Positions 33,992 through 43,055 of a DNA stretch of 64,000 nucleotides are shown piece by piece. Position numbers and translations under genes: made by a program. The notes beneath the pieces are model-generated. The model saw only the letters and a list, made by a program, of their open reading frames with translations, ran no database searches and had not been told where the DNA came from. The first letter of the stretch is position 1; every line of letters begins with the position of its first letter. The DNA is from Intestinibacter bartlettii (GTDB lineage: Bacteria; Bacillota; Clostridia; Peptostreptococcales; Peptostreptococcaceae): NCBI RefSeq assembly GCF_018917435.1, contig NZ_JAHLOQ010000015.1:1-64000 (forward strand). The letters are read 5' to 3'.

Positions 33992-34943
33992 CTATGAAAG
34001 ATGTTAATCGAAAAAAGTGGGCTAAAATTGAGATAGTAGGAGTGATGTAGGTATTGCAATAGTTGTAAGTGTAATTGTAGGACGTATATTAGAACGTTTT
34101 GGTTTTACTGATGCTTTAATTCGTCTATTCTTACCTATTATGAAAGCAATGAACATAAACCCTTCTGTTGTTATACCAAGTATTTATAATATCTTGGGCG
34201 ATATTAATGCTTCGGGAAAGGTTGCTGGACCTGTGCTTGTTAAGGCTAATGCAACAAAATCTGAACAAAAGATTGCAGTTGCTACTATGATACAAAATCC
34301 TCAGTCTTTTGCTACTTTTGTACTTGGTTTAATTGCACTTAGTGTTTTTAAAATAAACAGTTTGCCAGTTGTTCTTTTATCAATATTTGTACCTCTTATT
34401 GTTGTACCATTTATTTTATCAAAAACTATATATAGAAATACTAAAGGTGTTGAATTAGAAGAGCTTCCTAGATTCACTCCAGATACTCCTATTATGAAAG
34501 TGTTGTTTGATTCTGGAATTGAAGGTATGCATCTATTGTTGTTAGTAATAATTCCTGCCGTAGCCGTAGTATTTTCTTTAATTGGTGTTTTAGACTTTAT
34601 TGGCATATGGGCACCAATTCAACAATATATGGGTTCTGCTTTATCTGTTTTGGGTGTTGAACCATCAAGTGGTATAGTTACTTTATTAGTAAGTCCTACT
34701 TTAGCTATGTCACAAGTAGCTGATTTAGTTGGGTCAATTGATCCTAGATTAGTAGTTGGTGGATTTGTTCTTGCAAACTCTGGTCTACCTATATCAGTAA
34801 TATTAGGTCAAGTGCCTGTTACTTGGGCTGAATCAACAGATTTAAGTGAAAAAGAAGCTTTAAAAGCTGCTATATTAGGATGCTTAATCAGAATTATAAC
34901 GGCAACTTTATTGGCATATCTTCTTACTCCATTTATAGTATAG
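33992..34943 (+). pseudogene. Gate-domain (nucleoside-recognition) membrane permease, frameshifted
   Basis: A start with an excellent ribosome site (GGAGG at 33976-33980) reads MKDVNRKKWAKIEIVGVM and stops at TAG 34046-34048. The long hydrophobic frame is shifted and open from 34032 (SDVGIAIVVSVIVGRILERFGF) to 34943, and relatives read straight across, so a small indel lies at about 34030-34048. The rest shows about eight membrane segments with the gate pattern (GDINASGKVAGPVL, IQNPQSFATFVLG, GGFVLANSGLPISVILGQVP). If not a sequencing error, an internal start at 34140 could still yield a shortened protein. Confidence 0.75.
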
Positions 34944-34955
34944 TGGGTGATTTAG

Positions 34956-36171
34956 ATGAGCGATAATAAATTTGCGTGTTTAGCAAAAAAAATAGTTACT
35001 GTATCTGAAAAAGGTACTATTGAAGATGGTGTAATTATAATAGATAATGGAAAAATTGAAAATATAGGAACTTATGATCAATTAAAAAATAAACTAAATG
35101 ATATATCTATAATATATGATTATAAAGATAAAGTGATAACGCCGTCTTTAATAGATTGTCATTGTCATTTGTTAGAATATGCTCCAGGATCACTTTATCC
35201 TGTTACAAAACAAACATATTTAGAAGCTGGTAAAGTATTATTATTTAATGCATTGTTATCTGGTATAACGGCGTTAGGAGAACAGATTTGCGGCAGTCCT
35301 ATATGTAATATATCTATAGAAGAGTATATGAAAATTAAAGATGAAGTTCCTTTAAAGATTAAATTTTCTTTAAATAGTATTACTATAGGAACGAGTGATT
35401 TATCTAGCTATACTTGTTTAAATGGAAATGAACAAGTTAATCAAGATATGTTATCAAATATTGATATGGTATCTGAGATGGCTATGAAAAATGAATACCC
35501 AGGTGAAAATATATTTATAAATGCTACTCCAGCGAATCTCCCTATAAGTGAAGTTCCTAGAGCTGGAGAAATTATGTTTACACAGGATGAACTTAAATCT
35601 ATAGTAGATGTCTTTCATAAAAATTATAAAAAGATTGGTGCTCATGTTGCTGGTAAAGAAGGTATAGACCCGTGCTCTTGAGTGTGGTATTGATGTTTTG
35701 CATCATGCACATGATATTAATGATGCTCAAATAAATATGGTTAAAAATAATAAAGCTTCTATTGTAGCTACACCTTTAGGTGGAACACATCTTACTCCTA
35801 ATTTGCCATCAGATATATTAAACTTAGTAAAGAAAGGTATAGATGTTTCGATTGCAACGGATGCATATTTACCACCTTCACCTTATCTTAATTTATATGA
35901 AAATAAACTTTATGGTTCAGAAATATTAATGTTTATTGCCAAGCCTTCTATGAAGTTATTATTTGAAAATGGATTTAATGAAAATGAATGCCTTGCTTTA
36001 ATAACATATAATCCTGCTAAGATACTTGGATTAGAAAATAGTATCGGTAGACTTGATATTGGCATGAGTGCAGATTTTTTAGTGGCTGAAGGTGTGCCTG
36101 GATTAGAAATCACAGAAATAGAACAAATTTTAGGTGTTTTTGTAAATGGTCAAAAACTAATTGAAAGATAA
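34956..36171 (+). pseudogene. Amidohydrolase, frameshifted
   Basis: The first frame (34956-35681) has the start of an amidohydrolase with a two-residue metal site DCHCH, preceded by the typical beta-sandwich (GTIEDGVIIIDNGKIENIG). It ends at a false stop after GAC-CC. Dropping one C at 35668-35671 restores RALECGIDVLHHAHDIND and joins the second frame (to 36171; ATPLGGTHLTPN, SIATDAY, YNPAKILGLENSIGRLDIGMSADFLV). The intact protein would have about 405 residues and act on a small cyclic or amide substrate, paired with the permease 12 bp upstream. GTGGGTGAT precedes the ATG. Confidence 0.8.
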
Positions 36172-36210
36172 AAAATTGACTAACTATAATTTCACATCTT
36201 AAACTTTAAC

Positions 36211-36247
36211 AAAAAACCACGTGTTTAAAATAATTGACACGTGGTTA
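36211..36247 (+). terminator. Terminator of the permease-amidohydrolase pair
   Basis: AACCACGTGT (36215-36224) pairs with ACACGTGGTT (36237-36246). The T run is weak on the plus strand, while A6 before the stem gives a T run on the minus strand, so it may serve both directions. Confidence 0.65.
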
Positions 36248-36295
36248 CTTAATTATTATGTATTTCAAAGAAATTTACTCCTCTACTCTACTTTA

Positions 36296-36886
36296 TTACA
36301 TTTTTTTATTTTTTTCTCTTTCAAAACAATGCTTGCACATAGCTTTATATCTTTCATTTCCACCTATTTCGATTTGTTCTCCATCTAGCATGATTTCACC
36401 ATTTTCATTTAAGCGAGCATTAATTGTAGCTTTTTTGCCACATGCGCAAACTGTTTTTAATTCTCTAATATCATCTGCTAATTCAAATAATGCTTTACTT
36501 CCTTCAAAGAAGCATTGTCTAAAATCTGTTTTTAATCCAAAACAAACTACTGTATATTTAAGAGAAATCTCATATAATTCTTTTACTTGTTTTTGTGTAA
36601 GAAATTGAGCTTCATCAAGCATTATTATAGTTTTAGGGTCATTTATTTCACCTAAATATTTTGAAAAACTCTCATCATCATAAACAAGAGTGCAAGGAGC
36701 TTCTAGTCCTGCTCTTGAAGCGATTACGCCCTTATTTTCACTATCTTTAAAACTTCCCCTTGTGTCCATCGCTGGTTTATATAATAATACTTTATATCCA
36801 GCTTCTTCGTAATTATATTTCCATGTAAGAAGTTGCATACTTTTGCCTGAATTCATTGATCCATAACAAAATATCAATTTACTCAT
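36296..36886 (-). CDS. tdk: Thymidine kinase
   Basis: The 196-residue type II enzyme phosphorylates thymidine for salvage. It has the P-loop GSMNSGKS (9-16), the DEAQF Walker B motif (about 91-95), FGLKTDF, and a zinc-binding pattern C-x-C (VCACG, about 143-147) with CKHC (about 184-187) in the lasso region. TCCTCC complement (GGAGGA) precedes the ATG. Confidence 0.95.
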   Translation of the reverse strand: MSKLIFCYGSMNSGKSMQLLTWKYNYEEAGYKVLLYKPAMDTRGSFKDSENKGVIASRAGLEAPCTLVYDDESFSKYLGEINDPKTIIMLDEAQFLTQKQVKELYEISLKYTVVCFGLKTDFRQCFFEGSKALFELADDIRELKTVCACGKKATINARLNENGEIMLDGEQIEIGGNERYKAMCKHCFEREKNKKM

Positions 36887-37137
36887 AAATCCTCCTCGTG
36901 CTGCATCGCATTTTATTAAAATATTTATTATAAAGTAATCAATTAATTATTATAACATTAATCACAACAAAATAAAATAAGATGAAAATGAACATGTTAG
37001 TAAAATGGCTCATTGGGTAAAAGAAAAAATTTAATTTTATAAAAATCAATTTAAAAATATATAAACTTGGGTAAGCTATATAGTATCAAAAATAAATTTT
37101 ATTTTTTAATACATAAAACAACTCTAGGAGGTTTGAC

Positions 37138-37941
37138 ATGAAAGCTTTAAACAACAAGGTTGCTATAGTAACTTCGGCAACTAGAGGTATCGGACTTGCA
37201 TGTGCACTAAAACTTGCTCGTGAAGGTGCTAAAGTGTACATGGGTGTTAGGAGATTAGATGCTACCCAAGAAATATGTGATAATCATGCTGATGCAGGGT
37301 TATTTATGAAGCCAGTGTTTTTTGATGCATTTAATTTTGATAGCTACAAAGCGATGGTTGACGAAGTTATAGAAAAAGAAGGTAAAATAGATATATTAGT
37401 AAATAATTACGGTACAGGAGATCCTGAAAAGGACCAAGATTTAATAAATACAGATGAAGAATCATTCTTTAGATTATTAGAATTAAACATCGGTAGTGTA
37501 TTTAGAATTTCTAAATTAGTAATTCCTTATATGATAGAAAATAATAGAGGTGGAAGTATAGTAAATATATCTTCTATAAGCGGTACAGTGCCAGATATAT
37601 CTAGAATTGGATATGGTGTATCAAAAGCAGGGGTAAACAATATAACTCAGCAAATAGCTATGGAATACGCAAAATACAATATAAGATGTAATGCGGTGCT
37701 CCCAGGGATGACAGCTACTGATGCTGTTAGTCGTTCTATGAATGAAGAATTCCAAAAATCATTTTTATCTCATGTACCATTAAATAGAATGGGTACTCCA
37801 GAAGATATAGCAAACGCTGTATTTTTCTTTGCAAGCGATAACTCATCTTATATAACAGGTTCAATACTTGAGGTTTCTGGTGGATATCATCTTGGTACTC
37901 CTCAATATGCGGATTTTGTAGGTAGAAAGATGCAAGAATAG
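37138..37941 (+). CDS. 7alpha-hydroxysteroid dehydrogenase-like SDR
   Basis: The 267-residue short-chain dehydrogenase has the nucleotide loop TSATRGIG (12-19), NNYG (89-92), and the catalytic S146, Y159 and K163 at the same numbers as E. coli 7alpha-HSDH. R38 suggests NADP(H). It shares long distinctive stretches with clostridial bile-acid 7alpha-HSDH: VPDISRIGYGVSKAG, YNIRCNAVLPG, SHVPLNRMGTPEDIANAVFF. It would oxidise the 7alpha-OH of chenodeoxycholic or cholic acid, or run in reverse. It is a single gene with AGGAGG upstream and a terminator behind, not in a bai operon. A generic 3-oxoacyl reductase role is less likely. Confidence 0.82.
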   Translation: MKALNNKVAIVTSATRGIGLACALKLAREGAKVYMGVRRLDATQEICDNHADAGLFMKPVFFDAFNFDSYKAMVDEVIEKEGKIDILVNNYGTGDPEKDQDLINTDEESFFRLLELNIGSVFRISKLVIPYMIENNRGGSIVNISSISGTVPDISRIGYGVSKAGVNNITQQIAMEYAKYNIRCNAVLPGMTATDAVSRSMNEEFQKSFLSHVPLNRMGTPEDIANAVFFFASDNSSYITGSILEVSGGYHLGTPQYADFVGRKMQE

Positions 37942-37949
37942 TTTATAAT

Positions 37950-37982
37950 ATAAAAAGCAGCTCAATTGAGCTGCTTTTTATA
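37950..37982 (+). terminator. Terminator of the HSDH gene
   Basis: AAAAAGCAGCTCAA pairs with TTGAGCTGCTTTTT at 37952-37979. Confidence 0.9.
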
Positions 37983-38017
37983 TATTTAATAATCCCACAA
38001 TCTTTATTATAAAACCA

Positions 38018-38278
38018 TTATCTAGGTTCTATAATTAATTTTATAGCAGTTTTTTGATCTCCATCTATGTCAATATCAGTAAATGCTGGTACACATACTA
38101 GATCCATTCCACTAGGTGCTACAAAACCTCTTGCAATTGCAATAGCCTTTATGGCTTGATTTAAGGCTCCAGCTCCTATTGCTTGTATCTCGGCATTTCC
38201 TCTTTCCCTTAGTACTCCTGCTAAAGCTCCAGCTACAGAATTAGGATTAGATTTTGATGAAACTTTTAATACTTCCAT
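38018..38278 (-). CDS. spoVS: Stage V sporulation protein S
   Basis: The 86-residue protein is an almost invariant Alba-like sporulation factor: MEVLKVSSKSNPNSVAGALA, AEIQAIGAGALNQAIKAIAIARGF, and DIDGDQKTAIKLIIEPR. It affects spore coat assembly and septation in Bacillus. GAGGAGG precedes the ATG. A candidate sigma-H promoter lies about 75-105 bp upstream. Confidence 0.95.
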   Translation of the reverse strand: MEVLKVSSKSNPNSVAGALAGVLRERGNAEIQAIGAGALNQAIKAIAIARGFVAPSGMDLVCVPAFTDIDIDGDQKTAIKLIIEPR

Positions 38279-38669
38279 TTTCGTGTCCTCCTCAAAATTT
38301 TTAATTATTTTTAAAGTACTAAATCTAATTAATTTGATTTGAATATATATTTCTATAAAATTTCTTTAAATTCCTTTAAAATAAAATCAACAAATATATG
38401 TAATTTGTTATACATTTTTACAATTAAAACGTTATTTTATTGTAAAAATAAATTTCATGATATGTTTAATTAAAACCCACTGAAAAACAATACTTTTATT
38501 GTCGAAAAATAATTTATATTATTTATAATTACAGAGATATTATTGTATTTTTCAATGTATAATTAGATAAATTTATTTTTGAAAATATATATTAATTTAA
38601 AACTAGGATTTTTTATACAATATAGTCTATAATTAATATAGGAATAATACTTATTAGGGGGGATAAATA
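38279..38669. other. 391-bp divergent intergenic region
   Basis: It holds the promoter regions of spoVS (minus) and the PH-domain gene (plus). It is extremely AT-rich; no gene or stable RNA is seen apart from the sigma-H-like site. Confidence 0.55.
38351..38384 (-). promoter_or_regulatory. Candidate sigma-H promoter of spoVS
   Basis: On the minus strand AAAGGAATT is followed 14 bp later by AGAAAT, near the sigma-H pattern (AGGAWWW, GAAT). The -10 deviates by one inserted A, so this is tentative. Confidence 0.3.
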
Positions 38670-39020
38670 ATGGAGAGTTTAAATTTTTCGATGTCTGTTC
38701 TTAAAGAAAATGAAAAAATATTAGCTTCTTTAACTTGTAATTTAAAAAGTTTTATAGACTTTACTATAGTAGATGAAAATGGGGTTTTATTAATAACTGA
38801 TAATAGGGTTTTATTTTGCAAATATGTAGGAAGTAATTTATCTGTAGTACATAATTTTGATTATAAGTTAATTACGTCTTTTAATATTAAAGAAGATGAC
38901 GATAAAAATAAATATATAATATTTAAATATAACGGAGATAGAGTTAAAATAACAAATATAAAATCTGGGGATGTTTTAGAAGCTGCTGAAATAATTACAA
39001 AAAAACAAAGAGTATTATAG
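38670..39020 (+). CDS. YokE-like bacterial PH-domain protein
   Basis: The 116-residue protein matches the bacterial PH fold: VLKENEKILASLTCNLK, VLLITDNRVLFCKY, LITSFNIKED, YIIFKYNGDRVKITN and a C-terminal helix (VLEAAEIITKKQ). Such domains often act in membrane or stress contexts, but no specific role can be read. AGGGGGGAT precedes the ATG. Confidence 0.65.
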   Translation: MESLNFSMSVLKENEKILASLTCNLKSFIDFTIVDENGVLLITDNRVLFCKYVGSNLSVVHNFDYKLITSFNIKEDDDKNKYIIFKYNGDRVKITNIKSGDVLEAAEIITKKQRVL

Positions 39021-39033
39021 TTCTTATTTACAT

Positions 39034-39066
39034 ACAAAAAAGCCTTTAACATCAAAGGCTTTTTTC
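39034..39066. terminator. Bidirectional terminator
   Basis: AAAAAAGCCTTT pairs with AAAGGCTTTTTT between converging genes. Confidence 0.88.
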
Positions 39067-39080
39067 GCGCTCTACTCTAC

Positions 39081-39587
39081 TTATAAATATCTTCTTCTTT
39101 TACAATATTGCAAGTTAAGTATTTCTACTTCCTCATAAGATACATTTAGTAATTTTACAATTGTATGTTTGCCAAAGTTTTTATTCAAAAGATCTATCAC
39201 TTGGCTTTGCTTTTGAGCTTCTTTTTCTGCTCTGTTTAAATCATCTTCAAATAAAACAGGTATGTAATAATGATATAATATTAAAAGGCCTGGGACTATA
39301 AAATAAAATTTGCATCCTAAAAGACCAATTACTACTGTTAAATGAGTTAGGGGTTTATTTATTTTATCTAATTTATCGAAAAGACTAGGTTTTTTATGAT
39401 ATATTACTAAACAAAAACTCATAAAAAAGATTATTATACATAATGGGTAAAGTGAATAACCACAAATAAAACTTAAAATTGTTGTATTTGAAGCAGGCTT
39501 ATTGCCTATTATAAGAAGCTCCCCATACACATATTCATAAAGACATGCGATAAGTCCTAAAATGGCTCCGAAAGCTTGTGCATACAT
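39081..39587 (-). CDS. Hypothetical membrane protein, 168 residues
   Basis: Unrecognised. It has four hydrophobic segments (about 4-22, 38-62, 80-93, 96-110) followed by a charged cytoplasmic tail of about 55 residues that is helical (EDDLNRAEKEAQKQSQVIDLL) and ends LNVSYEEVEILNLQYCKRRRYL, which resembles a short helix-turn-helix. AGGGGGGAT precedes the ATG. Confidence 0.6.
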   Translation of the reverse strand: MYAQAFGAILGLIACLYEYVYGELLIIGNKPASNTTILSFICGYSLYPLCIIIFFMSFCLVIYHKKPSLFDKLDKINKPLTHLTVVIGLLGCKFYFIVPGLLILYHYYIPVLFEDDLNRAEKEAQKQSQVIDLLNKNFGKHTIVKLLNVSYEEVEILNLQYCKRRRYL

Positions 39588-39782
39588 ACAAATCCCCCCT
39601 TTAAATGAGAAGTTTCTCTGTTATAATTAAATATATGCTTTATATAACTTATATATATGTATTAAATTTTCCTTTAAAAATATTTATATTTTATCTAAAA
39701 CGTTATATAATTTAATATAAACTAGATATCGATGCGATATTATAATATATACTTTATAATTATGACTTGAAAGGATGACTTT

Positions 39783-40064
39783 ATGTTTGAGAATTTTGAA
39801 TTTGTTTTTAAAATAGTATTTTTTTGTCTTTCTATAGGGTGGATTGGAAATATACTATTAAATAATTCAGAGAGGCAGATTTTAATAAATCCTCTGCTTA
39901 TATTAATAGCTTCATTAATAATAGTAATGCCAAGTGGGGCTAAAGAAGTACTTGGATTTGAAGCAAATAATGTTAAGCTTTTTTTATATATTTTTTATTA
40001 CTTAGTAATTATTGTAGGTACTACTCTTACTAGAGGGAAAAAGGGTAAATTAAAAAAGAGATAG
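39783..40064 (+). CDS. Hypothetical small membrane protein, 93 residues
   Basis: Unrecognised. Three hydrophobic segments (about 5-24, 37-52, 65-82) and a basic end (RGKKGKLKKR). The ribosome site is modest (AAAGGATGA). It is bounded by a terminator downstream. Confidence 0.5.
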   Translation: MFENFEFVFKIVFFCLSIGWIGNILLNNSERQILINPLLILIASLIIVMPSGAKEVLGFEANNVKLFLYIFYYLVIIVGTTLTRGKKGKLKKR

Positions 40065-40066
40065 AT

Positions 40067-40112
40067 AAAAAAGACTAATCATATAGATTTAACTATGTGA
40101 TTAGTCTTTTTT
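40067..40112. terminator. Bidirectional terminator
   Basis: AAAAAAGACTAATC pairs with GATTAGTCTTTTTT, with further pairing of ATATAG and CTATGT. Confidence 0.88.
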
Positions 40113-40115
40113 GTA

Positions 40116-40892
40116 TTATTTATTTTTTACTACTATTTTAAGAGTTGTAGTAGATCTTTTATAAAAATTATCATCTAATGCTATTTTTACAATACAAGTT
40201 CCAGGTGACTCGGCTTTTAAAGTGGAGTTCTTTTCTAGACTTAATATTTTGCTATCTTGTATAGATATCATATAGTCTATGTTTGAAGATATATCTTCTG
40301 TTACTTCCCAATATTTTTCGTATTCATTAATATTTTTATATAGAAGTTTATTTAATGAAAGAGTTTCACCTTTTTTTAAAGTCAGCTTATTGTATTTTGA
40401 AGAAAGCATGTACTGATTTTTACCTTGTTTTATAAAGTTTAAATCGGAATTTACATCTACACCATTTTTAATTAGTTCATTTATTATAGTACTATCAGTT
40501 ATATAGTTATTAGCTAAATTTATAGATTTTAAATTTTTTAAATTTAGTATTTCTTTAGGTAATTGTTTTATGTTATTATTCCAAAATATAAAGCTATTTA
40601 TATTTTCTAAATATGAAATACCTGTTAAGTCTTCTATATTTTCATTGTTAGCATTAAGTTCACCAGATAAGGAAGCTATTTTATTTAATGTAATTTCTTG
40701 ATGTTTAAAATTACGAGTTATTACATTTCTAAAATTTGCATCTGGAAATAAATTTTTAAGTTCACTTTCAGATAAAGCCTTATTTTTGCTTATAGAATAT
40801 ACTTCTTTCGGAGAATAAATACCATTAAAGCTACTTGTTATTATTAATAGGACTGATAATAATATAATAGAACAAAATTTAATATATTTCAT
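40116..40892 (-). CDS. Secreted leucine-rich-repeat protein with Ig-like domain
   Basis: The 258-residue product has a signal peptide (about 1-25), a cap (LSESELKNLFPDANFRNVI), about three leucine-rich repeats (ENIEDLTGISYLENINSFIFW, NIKQLPKEILNLKNLKSINL parts, about 80-140) and a C-terminal Ig-like region (about 170-258, TLKKGETLSLNKLL, ESPGTCIVKIALDD, TLKIVVKNK). It is probably an exported binding or surface protein. No LPxTG anchor or SLH repeat is visible, so it may be released. Confidence 0.75.
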   Translation of the reverse strand: MKYIKFCSIILLSVLLIITSSFNGIYSPKEVYSISKNKALSESELKNLFPDANFRNVITRNFKHQEITLNKIASLSGELNANNENIEDLTGISYLENINSFIFWNNNIKQLPKEILNLKNLKSINLANNYITDSTIINELIKNGVDVNSDLNFIKQGKNQYMLSSKYNKLTLKKGETLSLNKLLYKNINEYEKYWEVTEDISSNIDYMISIQDSKILSLEKNSTLKAESPGTCIVKIALDDNFYKRSTTTLKIVVKNK

Positions 40893-41046
40893 AGTTTATG
40901 ATGCTGTCATGATAACTTGTATCTGACAGCTACCTCCTTTCGGTTAAAATATATTAATAATTTTCTATTATGATTATCAACAATCCTTGCAAACTATATG
41001 CACTTTCGTAACAATAATTTCTACTAATTTATATATGATTCAATAA

Positions 41047-41691
41047 TTATAGAGGTTTTACAGCTTCTAAACGATGTATTTTTATATTTTGTGACATGAA
41101 TTTATCTTCGTATTCTGTAGTTACATTTTCGAATTCATCATTATTAGCTAAGTCTAATGATATGTTTTTTAATTTCCAATCACAATCTGCTACTTCATTT
41201 AGAGAAAACTCAAATAAACCAACATTATCTGTTTTAAAGTGTATTTCACCTTTATCTTCTAATATTGTAGCGTATTTGTCTAAGAAGCTTCTGTGAAGTA
41301 ATCTTCTTTTAGCCCATCTTTTCTTTGGCCATGGATCACAGAAGTTGATATATATTCTAGATATTTCGCCTTTATCAAAGTAATCTAATATGTTTGAAAC
41401 ATCTGACCATAAAAATACTATATTATCTAAATTAGCTTCAGCTGCTTTTTCAACGCCTTTTAATAAAACTTCTTCTTTTATTTCCATAGCTATATAGTTT
41501 ATATCTGGGTTTTGTTTTGCTAATGTAGTTATAAATTTACCACGACCTGTACCGAACTCAACATGGATAGGATTATCGTTTTTGAATTTTTCGCTCCATT
41601 TACCTTTTAAATCTTCTATATTTTCTCTTATAACGTAATCAGTATAACTTAATAATTTTATATCTGCACCTTTTTTTCTTCTTCTTCTCAA
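41047..41691 (-). CDS. trmB: tRNA (guanine-N7)-methyltransferase
   Basis: The 214-residue SAM enzyme makes m7G46 in tRNA. It has the basic N-terminus MRRRRKKG, the SAM loop VEFGTGRGKF (about 46-55), EIKEEVLLKG, and the catalytic-site FCDPWPKKRWAKRRL. The start is TTG at 41691, with no ribosome site at normal distance; AAGGAGG lies about 32 nt upstream and a perfect hairpin occupies the space between (separate entry). The N-terminal RRRRKKG matches relatives, which supports this start. Confidence 0.93.
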   Translation of the reverse strand: MRRRRKKGADIKLLSYTDYVIRENIEDLKGKWSEKFKNDNPIHVEFGTGRGKFITTLAKQNPDINYIAMEIKEEVLLKGVEKAAEANLDNIVFLWSDVSNILDYFDKGEISRIYINFCDPWPKKRWAKRRLLHRSFLDKYATILEDKGEIHFKTDNVGLFEFSLNEVADCDWKLKNISLDLANNDEFENVTTEYEDKFMSQNIKIHRLEAVKPL

Positions 41692-41701
41692 TTTAACTTA
41701 T

Positions 41702-41731
41702 TGCCATTTGCAAAATGGCATTTCCTCCTTA
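41702..41731 (-). promoter_or_regulatory. Hairpin between ribosome site and trmB start
   Basis: On the minus strand TAAGGAGGAA is followed by the perfect 8-bp hairpin TGCCATTT-TGC-AAATGGCA (41720-41702) and then the TTG start at 41691. Folding would bring the Shine-Dalgarno sequence to roughly normal distance. The same bases also encode a seven-codon frame (MPFCKWQ, then TAA), but its ATG is only 2 nt from the ribosome site. Confidence 0.55.
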
Positions 41732-41883
41732 ATAGTTTTTCGAATAAGAAACATCTACACTTTATCAATTGATATTATATAGAGTATTTCTTCTTTTATG
41801 CCTATTAATTTTATCATAGTTTGCTGATATAGCAAAATATTTCTTTATAAAATAAAAGTATGGATAATTTTACAAATAGAGTA

Positions 41884-41921
41884 AAAAATAAAAGCCCGCC
41901 ATAAGCGAGCTTTTATTTTTT
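41884..41921 (-). terminator. Terminator of the HesB-like gene
   Basis: AAAAGC-C-CGC pairs with GCG-A-GCTTTT, flanked by A and T runs, just past the stop at 41934 on the minus strand. Confidence 0.8.
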
Positions 41922-41933
41922 ATTATTATATTA

Positions 41934-42275
41934 TTAGCAACCACTGCATCCGTCGCAGCCGCTTCCGCCACATTCAGAGTATCCATTATCTCTTTGAGGT
42001 GGATTGTCTACTGAAACAACGAATCCTTGAGGTGGTATTTCAGATATTGTAACATTACCATAAGTTAAATATTCGTTATCATCCATTATAAAATGTATTC
42101 CATCTAAATCAAAAGATGTATCTGACATTTTTTCTTCATCTAAAGCTAGTGAGAATACTGCTCCTGAACAAGCAAAACCTGCAAAGTAAACTCTTACGTT
42201 TTGAGGTTTATCTTGGTTGTTTCCTAATATTTCTTTTAGTACATTTATTGCACTTTGTGGTGCTTGAACTTTCAT
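41934..42275 (-). CDS. HesB/IscA-like protein with cysteine-rich tail
   Basis: The 113-residue protein resembles HesB-like proteins of clostridia: QAPQSAINVLKEIL, VRVYFAGFACSGAVFSLALDE, then a strand region and a tail ending CGGSGCDGCSGC (four Cys in the last 12 residues). In relatives the central Cys position can be selenocysteine. A role in iron-sulfur handling or redox defence is inferred from the fold. ATG 42275 has AAAGGA at good distance; ATG 42293 overlaps that site. Confidence 0.72.
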   Translation of the reverse strand: MKVQAPQSAINVLKEILGNNQDKPQNVRVYFAGFACSGAVFSLALDEEKMSDTSFDLDGIHFIMDDNEYLTYGNVTISEIPPQGFVVSVDNPPQRDNGYSECGGSGCDGCSGC

Positions 42276-42371
42276 GTGATCATTCCTTTCCATTAATTAG
42301 TACATATATTAAGTATACAATAATTTGGTGATTTTAGGTATATATTTTAAAAATTCACTTCTTCATTTTGA

Positions 42372-42926
42372 TTATTTTGTGTAATTATTTTTATATAATA
42401 CAAATTTATTGCATTTTACAATTTGGTTATTATAGTTTTTAAATTTTTTATTAAAATCAGACTCATGTATAAAGTTCAATTTATCTAAAGGTTTCTTTGA
42501 GTATACATTGTCGTTGTAAGTAACAGCATATACATATTCTAGATTTAAAATATTAAAAGCATAATCTATTAAAACTTGTGCTAATTCAAATGATAAATTA
42601 TATCCCCAGTAATTAGGATTTATACATATTCCCATTTCTCCACCGTGTGCATGCGGGTATATATTATTAAAGCCTACGTTGCCGATGACTTTGTTTTCAT
42701 TTTTTAAAACAACAGCATAGTGGCCTATTTTCCCTTTTTGATAATTGTTTAAAAAAAATGCCTTTATAAACCTGCGTGTATCTGAGTATGTTTGGTGCAC
42801 TTTAATAGGCAAGTATTTTACTACCTCTGGTATACTGTAGTATTCATATAAGTCTTCTGTATCATCTAATGTAATAGGTCTTAATATACAATTTTTAGTT
42901 TCTAAAATTTCCATTTGAGGATACAT
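42372..42926 (-). CDS. RimJ/RimL-type GNAT acetyltransferase
   Basis: The 184-residue enzyme has the RimL-like order ILETKNCILRPITLDDTEDLYEYY, GHYAVVLKNENKVIGNVGF, and the acetyl-CoA region INPNYWGYNLSFELAQVLIDYAF. This family acetylates protein N-termini or small amines. The ribosome site is AGGGAGAG. A single gene. Confidence 0.85.
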   Translation of the reverse strand: MYPQMEILETKNCILRPITLDDTEDLYEYYSIPEVVKYLPIKVHQTYSDTRRFIKAFFLNNYQKGKIGHYAVVLKNENKVIGNVGFNNIYPHAHGGEMGICINPNYWGYNLSFELAQVLIDYAFNILNLEYVYAVTYNDNVYSKKPLDKLNFIHESDFNKKFKNYNNQIVKCNKFVLYKNNYTK

Positions 42927-43055
42927 ATAAAAACTCTCCCTCTATAAATATTTGAAACCTTATATAAAAATATTATTATTCTATATTTTTTATAAAAGTA
43001 ACTTCATATTATAATCTATGAAAATATATATAGCAGAGTTAAAGATTTGCCTCTT

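Noticed and set aside
29454-36171. CRISPR array or intact prophage in the accessory region
   Set aside because: No regularly spaced direct repeats and no phage structural or replication genes were found.
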